DNA of 64,000 nt from Ignavibacteria bacterium (GCA_016719565.1 JADJYU010000012.1:62001-126000); one strand, 5' to 3'. Shown: positions 44,901 through 56,964, numbered from the stretch's first letter. Numbers and translations: made by a program. Notes: a model not told the origin generated them from the sequence alone.

Positions 44901-47042
44901 CTAAAAATTTGAACTTACACCTGCACGAATGATCAGGTTATCATAATCCCCGTATTCGAAAGTCATTTCTCTGTAAAAGTCTTTCATCAGATTAAAATCT
45001 ATGTTAAGAAGACTGCTGACGGAATATGATGAATTGAAGTAAAGAGATGATTTTGAATTTGTTTTCTCTTCGTGATAATATGTGGCTCCAAAAGAATTAT
45101 TCCAGTTTTCAATAAACATATATCCAGCCGAAAGATCAAATAAAAATGAGTTATGTGCATCAACAGCATTGCTTCGTGTGTAACCTGCGCTGCCTGAGAT
45201 TGTTAATGGAATTTTAAGAAATGAAATGCTATTCGATCCGTTAAAATTATGAATGCTGTAATCGTTAAGTCCAGCATCTGATTTGCTGGATATACTTGAG
45301 AATACAAGGTTCATCGAATTAGAATAGATCTTTGTGTTCTGATTTAAACCGGTTGTTAATGAAAATACATTTGATGTATTCTTAAAAGACGATGCCGGAT
45401 CCGATGCGTCATTAGAAACAGTATTCGGGCGGTAATCAATTATAAAATACGGAGCGTTTTTTAAATTTATCTTAAGATTGAATCCCAGTCCCGTGGAAGT
45501 TGAAGTGGAAGCTTTCATTATGTTAAAATGGAAATGAGATTCTTCTTTACCTCCGACACCTAAACTTCCTGCAATCATTTTTCGGGAATAAGTAGTGCCC
45601 TGAATGGCTTCCTGATTATTAATACCGGAAATTGCCAGATACAGTAAACCGGGATTGAATGAAATATCAGCTCCTGTCATTTTTACTCCGTTTACAGTAT
45701 TGACCGTATAATTCGGATAAGTCTCGCCTAAGCCCAGATTATCAAAGTATGAAAAGAACTTTAAAGCAGGGCTGAGGCTGGAGGTGACCTGTTTTTCTAT
45801 AGCCTTCTTTCTTTTGTTTATCTCACTTTCAACAGTCTCCTTTATATTACTTTCCAGCTCTTCTATTTTCCTCTTGATCTCATCCTGTATTTTATCTTTT
45901 AAAAGGTCAGGGTCAAATAAAAATCCAAAGCTGTTTATGTTCTGCTTGAACTCCTCCTGTCGGGTATCATAAAACAGATTAACATCAAATGGGATACCGT
46001 AGATAGTGACAGTCGGATCAACAGATATGCTCCCGAAGTTTCTTGGCATTTCAGAATTAACTGCCTGCTTATCGCTGTATTCATATTCAGCTTTTGCTGA
46101 AAGTCCGAACTTAACAGGTCTTTTATCAAAATACTTCTTTTAGTTCTAAAAGGACTAAATCTTCCGGAGGATTGTAAATCACCGGAACTTTCATAATCCG
46201 GATCATAAGAATTATCAGAAAGATCTTTGTCAAGCTGTGTTCTGTTATCCTTATTAATTTCAGCTGCATCCTTGTCACTTCCTTTGTATAGAAATTCATA
46301 TACAGGACTTTCAATGAACTGAATGTTGTCTATATATGCAATGATTTTCCAGGCATAGTTCCTTCCGTTAATTAGAGGTTTAGCAGCTATTGGGTATTGA
46401 AACAGAGTTGTTCTAATATTATTACTATAAAAATAAACAGGGTTAGAAAGAAAAGCATATTCGGGAGTCTGACGGTTTAATATTTCCGTGATCTGAAAAC
46501 GGTATGAAACAATTTTACCCGGAGGAAGGGGAGTAGGCGGCAGCCAGGTAAAGCTTGGAAGCAGGAACAAAACCTGTTCCCCGTTTTCCGGCGATATGAT
46601 TTCCATTTTTGTCATATTGATGATCTCATACTCACTGCAGAAATTTCCAAGTACTACATTGCTTACTGCATCATGTACATTAATGCAAATCGTATAAGTC
46701 CCGCTTTCGAATGTTCCGGTCTTACTAAGAGTTTGTTCTATATCGTTGTTATATTCTTTCACGTCGATCGGGCTCATTTCTGCGGAGTTTACTCGTTTTA
46801 TTCCGGTAGCAAGATTGAACTGAGAAGTTGTAGCAGATACAACAGGTGAAATACCTTTCGTAACTGAACCTGTAAGATATACTCTCACTTCTAACCCCCG
46901 GATTACTCAAAGTCACCTTCCAGAGATTCTCGATCCGGAACTGAAAGGGTGGGGGCTGGTCGAGGGTGACGGTGACTTGCGAATATAGATTCACTGAAGC
47001 TGATAAGAGCAGCAAAAGTAATATGTGATTAAGTTTTTTCAT
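44901..47042 (-). CDS. Secreted TANFOR-like protein with C-terminal beta-barrel-like domain, frameshifted
   Basis: ATG 47042 begins a signal peptide (MKKLNHILLLLLLSASVNLYSQ). The N-terminal ~115 residues resemble the TANFOR-type domain: IENLWKVTLSNPG, GTYTICINVHDAVSNVVLGNFCSEYEI. A second module has IISPENGEQVLFLLPSFTW. After ~300 residues a coiled-coil (DEIKRKIEELESNIKETVE) leads to a strand-rich region ending in Phe (IIRAGVSSNF), as in outer-membrane barrels. Frames join if C5 at 46895-46899 were four and T4 at 46121-46124 were five. It is the first of three related minus-strand genes. Envelope location is likely, function unknown. Confidence 0.7.
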
Positions 47043-47066
47043 GATTTTAACTTTTTTTAAAATTGC

Positions 47067-49841
47067 TTACCATGTGAAAACGACTCTGCCGTTTCCGCCA
47101 CGTGTTCCGGGTGATAGTTCATAATCCTGACTTGCATTAGTGCAAGTGGGAAAAATTAGACTATGATAATAGCCTCCATGCCCACCATTGCCACCATCAT
47201 TAAAATATCCCGGACCGGTTCTGCCTGGTCCACCTCCTGGTCCACCTAATCCACCTGCTCCACCAGAACAATTTGATACAATTTCTCCCGGACCACCGGT
47301 TAAACCTGACCAACTATTTATCATACCACTTCCACCCAGATACCTTCACTAAAAAGTAAGTATGACCACCCGTTGTAAAATAGCTTCCATTATCACCCAT
47401 CATTCCGTTTCGCCCACCCGTTGCACTTAATACAATGGGTCCGTATGTACTATTTAATCTCACTTCGGATGAACCTCCAAATGTTGGAAAACTATTAAAA
47501 AAATTAGTATTAGTATAAGAATTGGGTTCACCACCGGCACCAACTTTAATTTTATAGGTGGTTATTCCAATAGCCGGTATAATAATAGTAATAACTGTTT
47601 TAGCATAGCCACCTCCTCCACCACCGCCACCGCCATTTTCCACCATGCCCCTGGTTTCCACTACCAGGAAAGAAAGTAATAATACCACTGGTTACCATTA
47701 CTTGGAAGGTCTCATAAAGGATATATCTGGATCTTCAGTATTGTCATTGCTATCACCGTTACCCCACCTCCTCCGGCACCCCATACCTCCATTGTAATTG
47801 GAATTGATTGTCCGGGGCAGCCATTAATGTCAGCTGTTGTTCCATATGCTGCAACTGTAAAAGTATAATTTCCCGGACCTTTAATCCAAGAACCGTGGGG
47901 TGTTGGTAAAGTAGTATTCACTGAGATTCCTTGTGAACTGGCACTAATACCGCAGGGAACAACAGCCCTTATTCTGTACTTATAATTTGTATTACAATTT
48001 AAGCTGGTAATAATATGTGAAGTAACATTTCCTACATTTTTATTATGGTACCCGGTACATAAGTAACACAGTACCAAGAGTATATACATCTAAGTAATAA
48101 TTTAAGGCTCCCGGAACAGCAGCCCAGCTAACGGTAAACTGAGTTGGTTGAATTCCTGTTGCTGCAAAAACCGTCGGAGCAGGAGTCAAAGTATGAGGAG
48201 TATGTACTTTAATTACATTCGAATTTGCACTGGTGCCTGCGCAAATACCTACGGAACGTAAGCGGTAGTAATAATCAGTATTGCAGGTTAATCCGGTTAT
48301 ATTAAAACTTGTCGTTACAGTGCTTCCGACACTTACGTTTTGATAGCCGGGAACATAATTAGTGAAGCCGGGATCTGTTGCAACATCCAAATAATAAAAA
48401 ATTGCTCCGGTTGCAAAATTCCAGTTAGAAGTAAATTGGTTCTTGTATTCCGGTGCCAGGTTTTGCTATGGGTACAGGAGGCACGGATGGAGCGGAAATG
48501 TTTACAGTTTTGCACTATGGGCGTTTGTGCCGCATAAATTACCGGCAGTTACGCAAACATTTCCTGATGTACCATTAAATGTCACTGTTGTTGAAGTGCT
48601 CCTGTCCTGCTGTGATGGTGCCACCGGTAACAGTCAGTTATATGAAACCGCTCCGCTGACTGCAGGTATAGAATAAACATTTCCCCGTTAATCCTTGACA
48701 GACAGGATTCGGGCCCGGCTATGAAACCTGGCATTGGAGGTACATTTTTGAGAATGAATGGGTCATTCCAGGTACCTGTGAAACCAGGACTGGTGGCATT
48801 TATCGTAAAGTTACCAGATGTAAGCGAGGTGGGTCCGATCGTTCCGGAAACAGATATCGTTTGACCCGGATTGACAGTTGGTAATCCGGATAATGTAAAT
48901 GGCATACCGGATACTGTAATTGCAGTAACAGTAACTATACAATTTGGATCCGTGATTGGATCAGAAAGGTTTTGAAATGTCAATAAGTAATTATATGTGC
49001 TGTTCCCACTTCCGGAACAAGTAACTTTGTTTGATATTAATAGAGCGCCGCAAGCTTGCCGGGAGAAACTCCCAACTTCACTTGTGGCAATTTCCTTTCC
49101 TCTATCAATTGATGTAACCATCCATGCAGATTTTTTCCCATCTTCAAATGTTTTACCTGTGTTAGGATACTGAAAAGAAGGTGACTTTATTCCGGTTTTC
49201 TCAAAAAACGAACGATTACTCTTCATTGATGATTCAGGTGATTGGCCCTTATTTACCTCAACTATCCTTAAAGTAAATCCGCCTTCCGGTATTTTCCCGC
49301 CGGATGACCATGTAAATGTAACAGGTACTTTTGTATCTATAACCTCTCCGTCAGTCGGATTTATTAATGATAGCAATCCTGTTTCTCCGACTTCCTGATT
49401 TATGCAGTCGCTTCCCAGCTCTTCATTTGAAACTGCCGAAATTACTTTTACGCAGATCTCATATTTACCTGAAGGAAATTCTCCCTGTCTTATAAGAGAT
49501 TCTTTATACCTTGGATCCGATGCGATATATTCCACATCCGGTGTTTTCGGAAGGTCTCTTATTTTTATGTTGTTTAATCCCTTCTTTAGAATTATTGGTA
49601 CAGTTGTCCCTTTTGCAATCAGTCCGTCTTTATCTTCTGTAGCTGTTCCAGTAAGATATGCAGATTGTTCACTGCCTGAGTTATTTGTCACGGTGATATT
49701 CCAGAAATCTTTCATATTCAATGTTCCCGGTGATGGCATTTTAAGAGACACTATGATCGGACCATCACTCTTTATGTTTGCTTTCAGAGTTAAAAAAATT
49801 AAGAATAAACTTAGAACTATAGTTATGATGTTTTTTTTCAT
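47067..49841 (-). pseudogene. Large secreted TANFOR / PKD-Fn3 / glycine-rich protein, multiply frameshifted
   Basis: The intact N-terminal 380 residues have a signal peptide, a TANFOR-like domain (DFWNITVTNNSGSEQSAYL, GEFPSGKYEICVKVISAVS), a second module (LINPTDGEVIDTKVPVTFTW) and a domain with CSGSGNSTYNYLLTF. Beyond 48720 the coding signal continues through all three frames. It shows PKD-like YSIPAVSGAVSYN, Fn3-like repeats (DVATDPGFTNYVPGYQ, CNTDYYYRLRSVGIC) and a glycine-rich domain (MEVWGAGGGG, GGGGGGGGGYAKTV, GGNGRVVFTW). At least six indels separate them. With so many breaks it is either decayed or a very poor consensus stretch. No T9SS domain is seen. Confidence 0.7.
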
Positions 49842-49977
49842 ATTCTATTTAATGAATTAAAAACTGTGTTCCGATAAATCTCTTTTCCCATCTATTCAAA
49901 AGTTATTGATTTAAATTGCCGGGCTTTTGAACCCGGCAATGTTTTGCATTCTATTTCTGATCCGGTGAAAATGTACA

Positions 49978-52380
49978 TTAATTATACACAAGGTGAAAAC
50001 AAGGACTGACTTGCCCATTTAGGCTGACTTGACATAAATAATAATGTCCCGGTATTAGCATCGGTGAACAGTTTAAATTGTCTAACCATAATTCATAAGG
50101 CGCTGTCTGACTTGAATTATATGCTACTGAATACCTAAAACTAATAGCATCTTCGGTTTGCATTAACTGTGAACAAGTAGGAGGTGATGGAATATACCAT
50201 GTTCCATCCGGTCTTTGAATCCCGTGTGGAACAGGAAAAGATGGTTTTTAACAATTTTAACTATAAATTGATCACCGTCTGTGATTGTAAATCCTTGAAA
50301 TGAAGAATTTAATTGCCATCTTAATAGAAAACTATTGTTCCAACTTATAACTTCATTATCTTCTCCATCTGCAGGTTCACAACTCCATCGTTAATATTGT
50401 CTGCCCAAATTACGGCATGCAATGGTCTATTTAACTGAAAAACACTGAAGTTGGGCATAATCCAAGGTTGGCTGTTGGATACCTACTCTAACGCCCCAAC
50501 CATAATGACGTCCAGCCTGAAATTTAACTGAAGAATCACTAAGGATAAAATGATTTTCTCTAATTTCTGTTTCTTCAAATAATGGTTTGTCTATTCTAAG
50601 TTCAGCATCCTTATTTGATTTTATTTCTTTAAACTGATTTTCATCAATTTCGAAAATACTTAGAGTAAAACCATCCTTTGGCAGTTCACCTTTCCATTCG
50701 AAAATTATATTATCTTTGCCTGTTAACTGTTCATTAATTTGGGGAGATAGAAGAGTTATGTTTGATTCACTCAACATCCTTTGGACATAATCGGAACCAT
50801 AATCTCTTATAAGAAATGTTTTCCAATTTCCGCTTTCCGGACATTCTGTTCCAAAATGTACCAATATTCCCATTCATTACCCATCGTCCATAGCTATTAG
50901 TTGCAGGATTAAACCAGTTGTGATATACACTATGATATGTAACACCATTGGCAGCTAAGTCGCCAGTTTCAAAAAACACATGGTCATTTGGAAAATTTGT
51001 ATTTCCTACTGTTCCTGACCATATAATATTAGTCCATTCATTGGAACTGGAATTGTAAAAAGAAGAATAAGGAGGATTATTATTTATTAACTGATCATAT
51101 CTCGCGGTAGCATCAAGGTACGGGTAGGCTGGATCTATCTCCCAACTACCATGCCCATCTGGTACAATATTACCCCTGGGAACTTTAGATAACATACAAA
51201 ATTTATTTGTTAATCCATCATTAGGCAAAAAATAGAATGAGAACCCGTTATTGCCAGTACTTAGTTCGGCATTAAAATCTATAATGCAATCGCCTTCTAT
51301 ATTATCGGCAATGTTAAATACAAAAAAAGCAACTGCAGTTTCTATAATCGGATTAATTGAAAACAACCACCAAGGATTACTCCTGCGTACTCTACTAATA
51401 CCCCAACCATAATGATGTGTTGCCTGGAAATTAATTGAAGAATCATTAAAGGTAAAATAATTTTCTCTAATTCCTGTTTTCTCAAACAAGGGTTTTTCAA
51501 TTTTTAGTTTAGCCTCCTTGTTTGTTGTAATTTCTTTAAACTGTTCTTCATTTATCTCAAATATGGAGAGTTATCTTGTTTAGACCAATTTGAGATACCT
51601 TTTTCATCATACTTATTTCCCATACTTCACTTTCAGTATTTCCACTCTTTACCATCCATGCATATGTCTTCCCTTCCTCAAACCCTTTAGCTGATTTAGG
51701 ATATGTGAAAGTAGTTGATTTAATTCCTTTTTGTTCAAACCACGCTTTATTGCCATTCATTGCAGTCTCAGGTGTCTGATTCTTCATTACTTCTACTATT
51801 TTTAAAGTATATCCGTCTTCCGGAATTTTCCCTCCCGAGGACCAAGTGAATACCGGCCATATGACGACAACGTCACCTCCATATGCCAGGATTCACCATC
51901 AGCAGGTGAAATCAAAGTAAGCAATCCAGTTTCAAGGACTTCCTGATTTATACAGTCACTTCCGAGTTCTTCATTTGTACCTGATGAAAAAACCTTTACG
52001 CAGATCTCATATACACCGGCAGGAAATTTTCCCTGTCTGATAAGTGATTCTTTATATCTTTGATCCGATGCCAGGTATTCCACATCAGGAGTTTTTGGAA
52101 GATCCTTGATCTTTATGTTATTTACTCCCTTCTTAAAAATTATTGGAACAGTTGTTCCTTTTACGATCATCCCGTCATTTTCTTCCTTTGCTGTACCGGA
52201 AAGATACCCTGTCTGTTCGCTTCCGGAGTTATTTGTCACAGTGATATTATAGAAATCACTGGTGTTCAATGTACCGGAGGAGGCATTTTAAGTGTTACAA
52301 TAAATCTTACCTGGGCATTGACCTCAAAGAAATGAAAATAATTATAAACTTATTACTAATGTAGTGATTGTTCTTTTCAT
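49978..52380 (-). pseudogene. Secreted TANFOR-like protein, multiply frameshifted
   Basis: ATG 52380 (MKRTITTLVISL) appears to start a signal peptide that breaks after 12 codons. The next frames carry the same domain as the gene at 49841 (DFYNITVTNNSGSEQTGYL, GKFPAGVYEICVKVFSSGT, LISPADGESW). Later come repeated modules with FEKTGIRENYFTFNDSSINFQA and FEETEIRENHFILSDSSVKFQA, near-identical ~35-residue segments, and a region 51.4-50.9 kb with VAFFVFNIADNIEG. The last short frame ends at 49978. Several indels interrupt it. It is adjacent to and probably duplicated from its neighbour. Confidence 0.65.
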
Positions 52381-52803
52381 TTTGGTTGTATTTAATTTAA
52401 AAAAAGTTTTTGTTTGTATTTTAAAGTTTTGTTGAATTTCAAGAACGAAGTTAGAGATATTATAGCTATTGTTCTCTGCTTCTGATTTTTTAAAATAATT
52501 TTAGCAATAAGTAGGATTAATTATTAAATAATTATATCCTGTTACAAACTTACTCCTATATAAAAAACACTTAAAAGAATCTAACTCACTAATACCAAAC
52601 ACAAATGAGTTCTCAAATCCGGAATATGTATAAAAAGAGATTGTCTTTTGAGTAATTGATATAAATGTTACCCGCAGAAACAGGTATTTTGTATTTTTCA
52701 TATTTTATTTTACCATAAATGAAGATTAACGAAATGGTTGTGAAACCACGGAAATTTCATATTTTGTTTTTCTTTTGAAAAATTACATCGATACTTAATT
52801 TTA
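52381..52803. other. Non-coding gap between secreted-protein gene and small hypothetical gene
   Basis: About 420 bp of AT-rich sequence. A 66-codon minus-strand frame at 52501-52701 has a hydrophobic, Lys-poor start but no usable context, so it is not called. The region should contain the promoter for the gene starting at 52380; no clear TAnnTTTG box was picked out. Confidence 0.5.
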
Positions 52804-53046
52804 TTACTCAATTATTTCTCCGTTACTAATTTTTACCTTTCCGTTATCCTTTAGCTTCTCAAATGAAGCTCTGATCTTATCCATCTTATGCATTGGTATT
52901 TCAGGATCCTTCTCAAGTTCAGCTATCGCCACCTCAATATTGTCATATTCAATTATAGTAGGGTCTTTGCTTATGATTACAAAAGGTGCCCTTATGTCGG
53001 AATCTTTCTTGCCGAAAACATTTTGAATTAATTTTAGGATATTCAT
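52804..53046 (-). CDS. Small hypothetical protein (80 aa)
   Basis: The soluble charged protein reads MNILKLIQNVFGKKDSD, then FVIISKDPTIIEYDN, an acidic helix (EVAIAELEKDPEIPMHKMD) and a final KISNGEIIE. A purine-rich site (GGAGAGCC on the minus strand) precedes the ATG. No family is recognised. It stands alone between the TANFOR-like genes and the histidine kinase. Confidence 0.55.
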   Translation of the reverse strand: MNILKLIQNVFGKKDSDIRAPFVIISKDPTIIEYDNIEVAIAELEKDPEIPMHKMDKIRASFEKLKDNGKVKISNGEIIE

Positions 53047-53234
53047 ATTGGCTCTCCGATTAATTTTATTAATCAGAACAAAACTATGATATTAATTTGA
53101 TCAGTACAAGAATGAATCAGTTAACGGCAGATGTTTTTAAGTGAACGGTTGGTTTTGGTAAGTTAACGGCAGTTTTATTCAGTTAATAGTTAGTAGTTAA
53201 ATAGTTAATAGTAGGAAATCTATGTATTTATAAT

Positions 53235-56210
53235 TTACAATTTATGATTTGAAATTGTTTTATAAAGCTCAGGCGGGATGGACAGCACAACTTCCGTGCC
53301 CTGTATATCTTTGTTTTTAAGATTGAGGTCTTCTATAATTGGAATGGGAAGATTTTTTTCTTTGCTAATGAGTTTGAGCCGATCCTGAATTATCTGTATA
53401 CCTTTTGAAATATGTCCGTCCTTTTTATACTTCTGCGCTTCCGTTAATCCTATGCCGTTATCAATAATTCTTATAACAAGAAATTTGAATGTATTATCAT
53501 TAATCGTGACGTTTTCAAAATTAAATGAAAGCTTTATCAATCCGTCTCTGCCGGAAGGCATTATACCGTGCCAGATAGAATTTTCAACAAACGGCTGAAT
53601 TATCATATTTGGGATCAGAATCGATTCCCGCTCTATCCCGCTGCCGGTTGATATTTCATATTTAAACTTGTCACTGAATCTTAACTTCTCTATCTGAAGA
53701 TACAAATCAAGACGTTTAATTTCTTCATTTAAACTTATGTAGCTGTTGGAAGCAGTATCAAGATTCATTCTAATCAGTTTTGCCATCAGCGCTATATAAT
53801 CATTTGCTTCTCTTTTACGGTCGCTGTTGACGAGGTATTGAACCGAGTTTAATGAATTAAATATAAAATGAGGATTCATCATAGAAGAAAGCGCTTTATG
53901 TTTCAGTTCATTTATCTGGTTGTTTAAATCGATCTTCTCTTTACTTTTGTATTTGATATATTTGTTTCTCTTATAAGCTGCGAATATCAATCCGGTTAAA
54001 AGTAATCCTGCTAAAGATCCGCGGAATAAAAATGTTTCAGTGAAAAAGGGAAGTACAGTAAAAGAAATTATTTTCGGTTTACCCCACTGACTGTTGACAA
54101 CTTTTGCCCTTATTGCCAGGCGGTAATCACCTTTTTTCAGAAAAGAAAAATTTACATAGTTATCGGGTATACCTATCCAGTCATTATTTATTTTATACTG
54201 ATAACTTAGAGAACCGGGTGAAGAATAATTTATTGCTCTGAAATCAATGTGTATGTTGTTTTTGTCCGGTTCAAAAACATAATTCCCTGAATTTGCATAT
54301 ACAGAATCCTCTGAAGTTACTTTCTTTACTTCTACGTTAATGGCAGGGACCTTATTGTTATCAAATTCAGATATATTCATTGAACTAAAACCTTTTGCTG
54401 ATCCGATATACATATTATTTTTAGTAGTGTCATAATACAGCGACAGTATCTCATTGGAAGGCAATCCGGTTTCTGTATTCAGAACCTTTACGGAATCTTT
54501 ATCAAAAATTATCAAACCGTTCATCGTTCCGATCCACAGTCTGTTATATTTATCGACTGAAAGAACGTTCGATGAGGTCAATCTGTGTTCACATATGTTA
54601 GTATAGTTTGTGATCACGGAGCTGCTCAGCTCATAACTTGCAATCCCTTTATCGCCTGCAAACCAGATTTTATTATTTCTGTCCTGCTGTATATACTTTA
54701 TAGTTGTACTTAAAATTTCATTTGATGGAAAAAACGACTTATTTCCGGATGTAATTTTGCAAAGTCCTGAAGCTGTACCTACCCAGATATTATTCATGTT
54801 GTCCCCAAGAATATAATAAACTTTGTTGAACGAATTAACATTATCAAAAGAAATTTCTTCTCCCCGAACAGATCCCGGAGGATATGGCTGAATATAAATT
54901 GCATTGCTCCATCCGCCGGTGATAAATTCATTATTTTCAGTTTTACAAAATGAGGAGGTGTTAAATAAATTTAACTGATCATTCTTATAGTTTTGTATGG
55001 TAAATTTATTGGTGATATTGAATGTTCCGTTCACATAAACCAGGTCATTTATTAACCTGATACCATATATATACATATAGTCTACAACAGAACCGACATC
55101 GTTATATATTGTACTTAAAGCGTTATTATCCAGAACATTCAGCCCGTCGAGAGTACCGACAAACAAGCGGTCAGACCGGTCTTTTTCAATTGAAAGAACT
55201 TTATTATTGCTGAGTCCGTCTTTCTGACAGTAATTCCTCAGATATAAATTATTTAAACAATATACTCCGTCTCCGTATGTGCTGACCCATATGTTGCCTT
55301 CGTTATCTTCATAGAAGTTATTCACGGCAGTTTTTTCCAGACCCATTTTCTTACCGGTATCTGTAATCTTATCCGAGTCAGCGCCAATAAAGTAAAACCC
55401 TTTGTTCATTATTGAAAACCAGATATTTCCTTTTGTATCTTTAAGCAGCCGTATTACATTATTTTTTTTGTGGAGCTCAACATTGACAGATCTTAATACA
55501 GTGTTATCCTTTATTTCATATATCTTCCCTCCGGTTCCAATTACAATTTCGCTGTTCCTGAATTCTGAAATCCAGAATATTTCAGTGTCATCAATGCCAT
55601 TAATATTTATTTTCGTTAATTCGTGATTTTCAAATTTATAAAGTCCTTTTGTAGTGGCTGCTATAACTGTTCCGTTATCGAGTTTTATGATTTTGTTTAA
55701 TGATATTGAATCTTTTAAAACACCTTTAAATAAATTCAAAGTATTATCGTGGTTAACTACGGTAATATTATTATTGGAATAAGAATACAGTTTGTCTTCA
55801 ACTGTAAACATCCCCTTCATTACTATATTTTGATAACTTTGATCAGAATAATTTTCTATTTTGTCACGCGAATATACATTAAATCCTTTTTCATGATTTC
55901 CAAAATATATTACATTGTTTTGTCCTTCGATCAAACTAATTATACTGCCTGAATTTAGTCCGTCAGCTGTTGAATAATTTGTGAAATTGTGTCCGTCAAA
56001 TTTACTGACACCATTAGCGGTAGCGAACCACATATATCCGTTACTGTCCTGTATTAAATCATAAACCGATGAGGATGCGAGTCCTTCAGAAGAAGAGTAG
56101 TGGTAAAAGGGGGGTTTCTGTGAAAACAGCGCTGAGGAGAAACAAACAGATATTATAACTCCGCGGAGCAGAAGCTGATATAAGTTAAATATTCCTTTCC
56201 TGAATTTCAT
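53235..56210 (-). CDS. LytS/YehU-type histidine kinase with Reg_prop beta-propeller sensor
   Basis: I choose Met at 56210 (MKFRKGIFNLYQLLLRGV, a signal peptide ending ALFSQ) rather than the longer frame from 56315, which overlaps the regulator. About 650 residues of repeated Reg_prop units follow (DSNGYMWFATANGVSKFDG, DNEGNIWVSTYGDGVYCLN, NRLWIGTMNGLIIFD). Then come a Y_Y_Y domain (~690-755, SYQYKINNDWIGIPDNYVNF), one transmembrane helix (GSLAGLLLTGLIFAAYK), a His_kinase domain with the phospho-His in SMMNPHFIFNSLNSV, and an ATPase (FVENSIWHGI, IIDNGIGL). It probably senses an extracellular ligand, often a glycan, and phosphorylates the LytTR regulator 22 bp upstream. Confidence 0.92.
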   Translation of the reverse strand: MKFRKGIFNLYQLLLRGVIISVCFSSALFSQKPPFYHYSSSEGLASSSVYDLIQDSNGYMWFATANGVSKFDGHNFTNYSTADGLNSGSIISLIEGQNNVIYFGNHEKGFNVYSRDKIENYSDQSYQNIVMKGMFTVEDKLYSYSNNNITVVNHDNTLNLFKGVLKDSISLNKIIKLDNGTVIAATTKGLYKFENHELTKININGIDDTEIFWISEFRNSEIVIGTGGKIYEIKDNTVLRSVNVELHKKNNVIRLLKDTKGNIWFSIMNKGFYFIGADSDKITDTGKKMGLEKTAVNNFYEDNEGNIWVSTYGDGVYCLNNLYLRNYCQKDGLSNNKVLSIEKDRSDRLFVGTLDGLNVLDNNALSTIYNDVGSVVDYMYIYGIRLINDLVYVNGTFNITNKFTIQNYKNDQLNLFNTSSFCKTENNEFITGGWSNAIYIQPYPPGSVRGEEISFDNVNSFNKVYYILGDNMNNIWVGTASGLCKITSGNKSFFPSNEILSTTIKYIQQDRNNKIWFAGDKGIASYELSSSVITNYTNICEHRLTSSNVLSVDKYNRLWIGTMNGLIIFDKDSVKVLNTETGLPSNEILSLYYDTTKNNMYIGSAKGFSSMNISEFDNNKVPAINVEVKKVTSEDSVYANSGNYVFEPDKNNIHIDFRAINYSSPGSLSYQYKINNDWIGIPDNYVNFSFLKKGDYRLAIRAKVVNSQWGKPKIISFTVLPFFTETFLFRGSLAGLLLTGLIFAAYKRNKYIKYKSKEKIDLNNQINELKHKALSSMMNPHFIFNSLNSVQYLVNSDRKREANDYIALMAKLIRMNLDTASNSYISLNEEIKRLDLYLQIEKLRFSDKFKYEISTGSGIERESILIPNMIIQPFVENSIWHGIMPSGRDGLIKLSFNFENVTINDNTFKFLVIRIIDNGIGLTEAQKYKKDGHISKGIQIIQDRLKLISKEKNLPIPIIEDLNLKNKDIQGTEVVLSIPPELYKTISNHKL

Positions 56211-56232
56211 ACATTTCAAATGTAAGAATGAA

Positions 56233-56964
56233 TTATCTGTTTCCATTGTATACTCTGCACCTGTCAGCAAATTCTTCTCCTTTTCTGCGTGAGACCGGTA
56301 TCTTAACACCATCACACATTGTAATACATCCTCCGTCTAATTTTGTAAAGTCTTTGATATGCAGGAGATTAATTAGGTGGGACTTATGAACTCTCACAAA
56401 ATGGTCTGCAGAGAATTTATCTTCAAATTCTTTTAAGGTCTTTGAGATCGTAATTTTTTCTCATTAGTTGTAAATAAGTGAGTATAACAGTCTTCAGCTT
56501 CAAGCCGGATTATATCGTCAGCATGAATTACTTTAAATCCATATGACACCGGAACAATTACTTTTTCAGAATGAGGGCAGGTGAGCGGCATTACTTACAT
56601 AATTTTCCACAACCCTCTTAACTGTCTGCTGGAGTTCTTTAATGTTAATTGGTTTTAAGAGGTAATCAATTGCCTTAGCTTTAATTGCTTTGATAGCATA
56701 TTCCTCATGAGCAGTAACAAATACCACCATAAAGGAACTGCTGTCCATACTTTCTAAAAGATCAAAGCCATCCAGAACCGGCATATTAACATCCAGGAAA
56801 ACTACGTGAGGAGAAAGGCAGGTAATCATATTCTTTGCTTCAACAGCGGATGATGCAGTACCGACAACTTTAATTTCAGCACAGTAACTTTCAATAAGAG
56901 TTTTTAAATTTTCTCTTCCCGAAAGTTCATCATCTACAATTAATGCTTTAATTTCATGTGACAT
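56233..56964 (-). CDS. LytTR-family response regulator, frameshifted twice
   Basis: The receiver domain (residues 1-120) has IKALIVDDELSGRENL, the phospho-acceptor Asp in VVFLDVNMPVLDG, VFVTAHEEYAIKA and the Lys in YLLKPINIKEL. The frame stops at 56566, but LytTR sequence follows in other frames: VIVPVSYGFKVIHADDIIRLEAEDCYT, KTLKEFEDKFSADHFVRVHKSHLIN, DGVKIPVSRRKGEEF. GGG at 56575-56577 appears one base too long and T6 at 56454-56459 one too short. Corrected, the protein is ~243 residues ending at 56233. LytTR domains bind DNA as dimers. It is the partner of the kinase directly downstream. Confidence 0.88.

Noticed and set aside
52501..52701. 66-codon minus-strand frame
   Set aside because: No ribosome site, no recognisable domain, AT-driven composition; insufficient support.
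4668..56459. Transcriptional slippage as a genome-wide decoding system
   Set aside because: Many of the affected runs are only four or five A, too short for productive polymerase slippage, and the needed corrections include C and G runs; sequence error is simpler.
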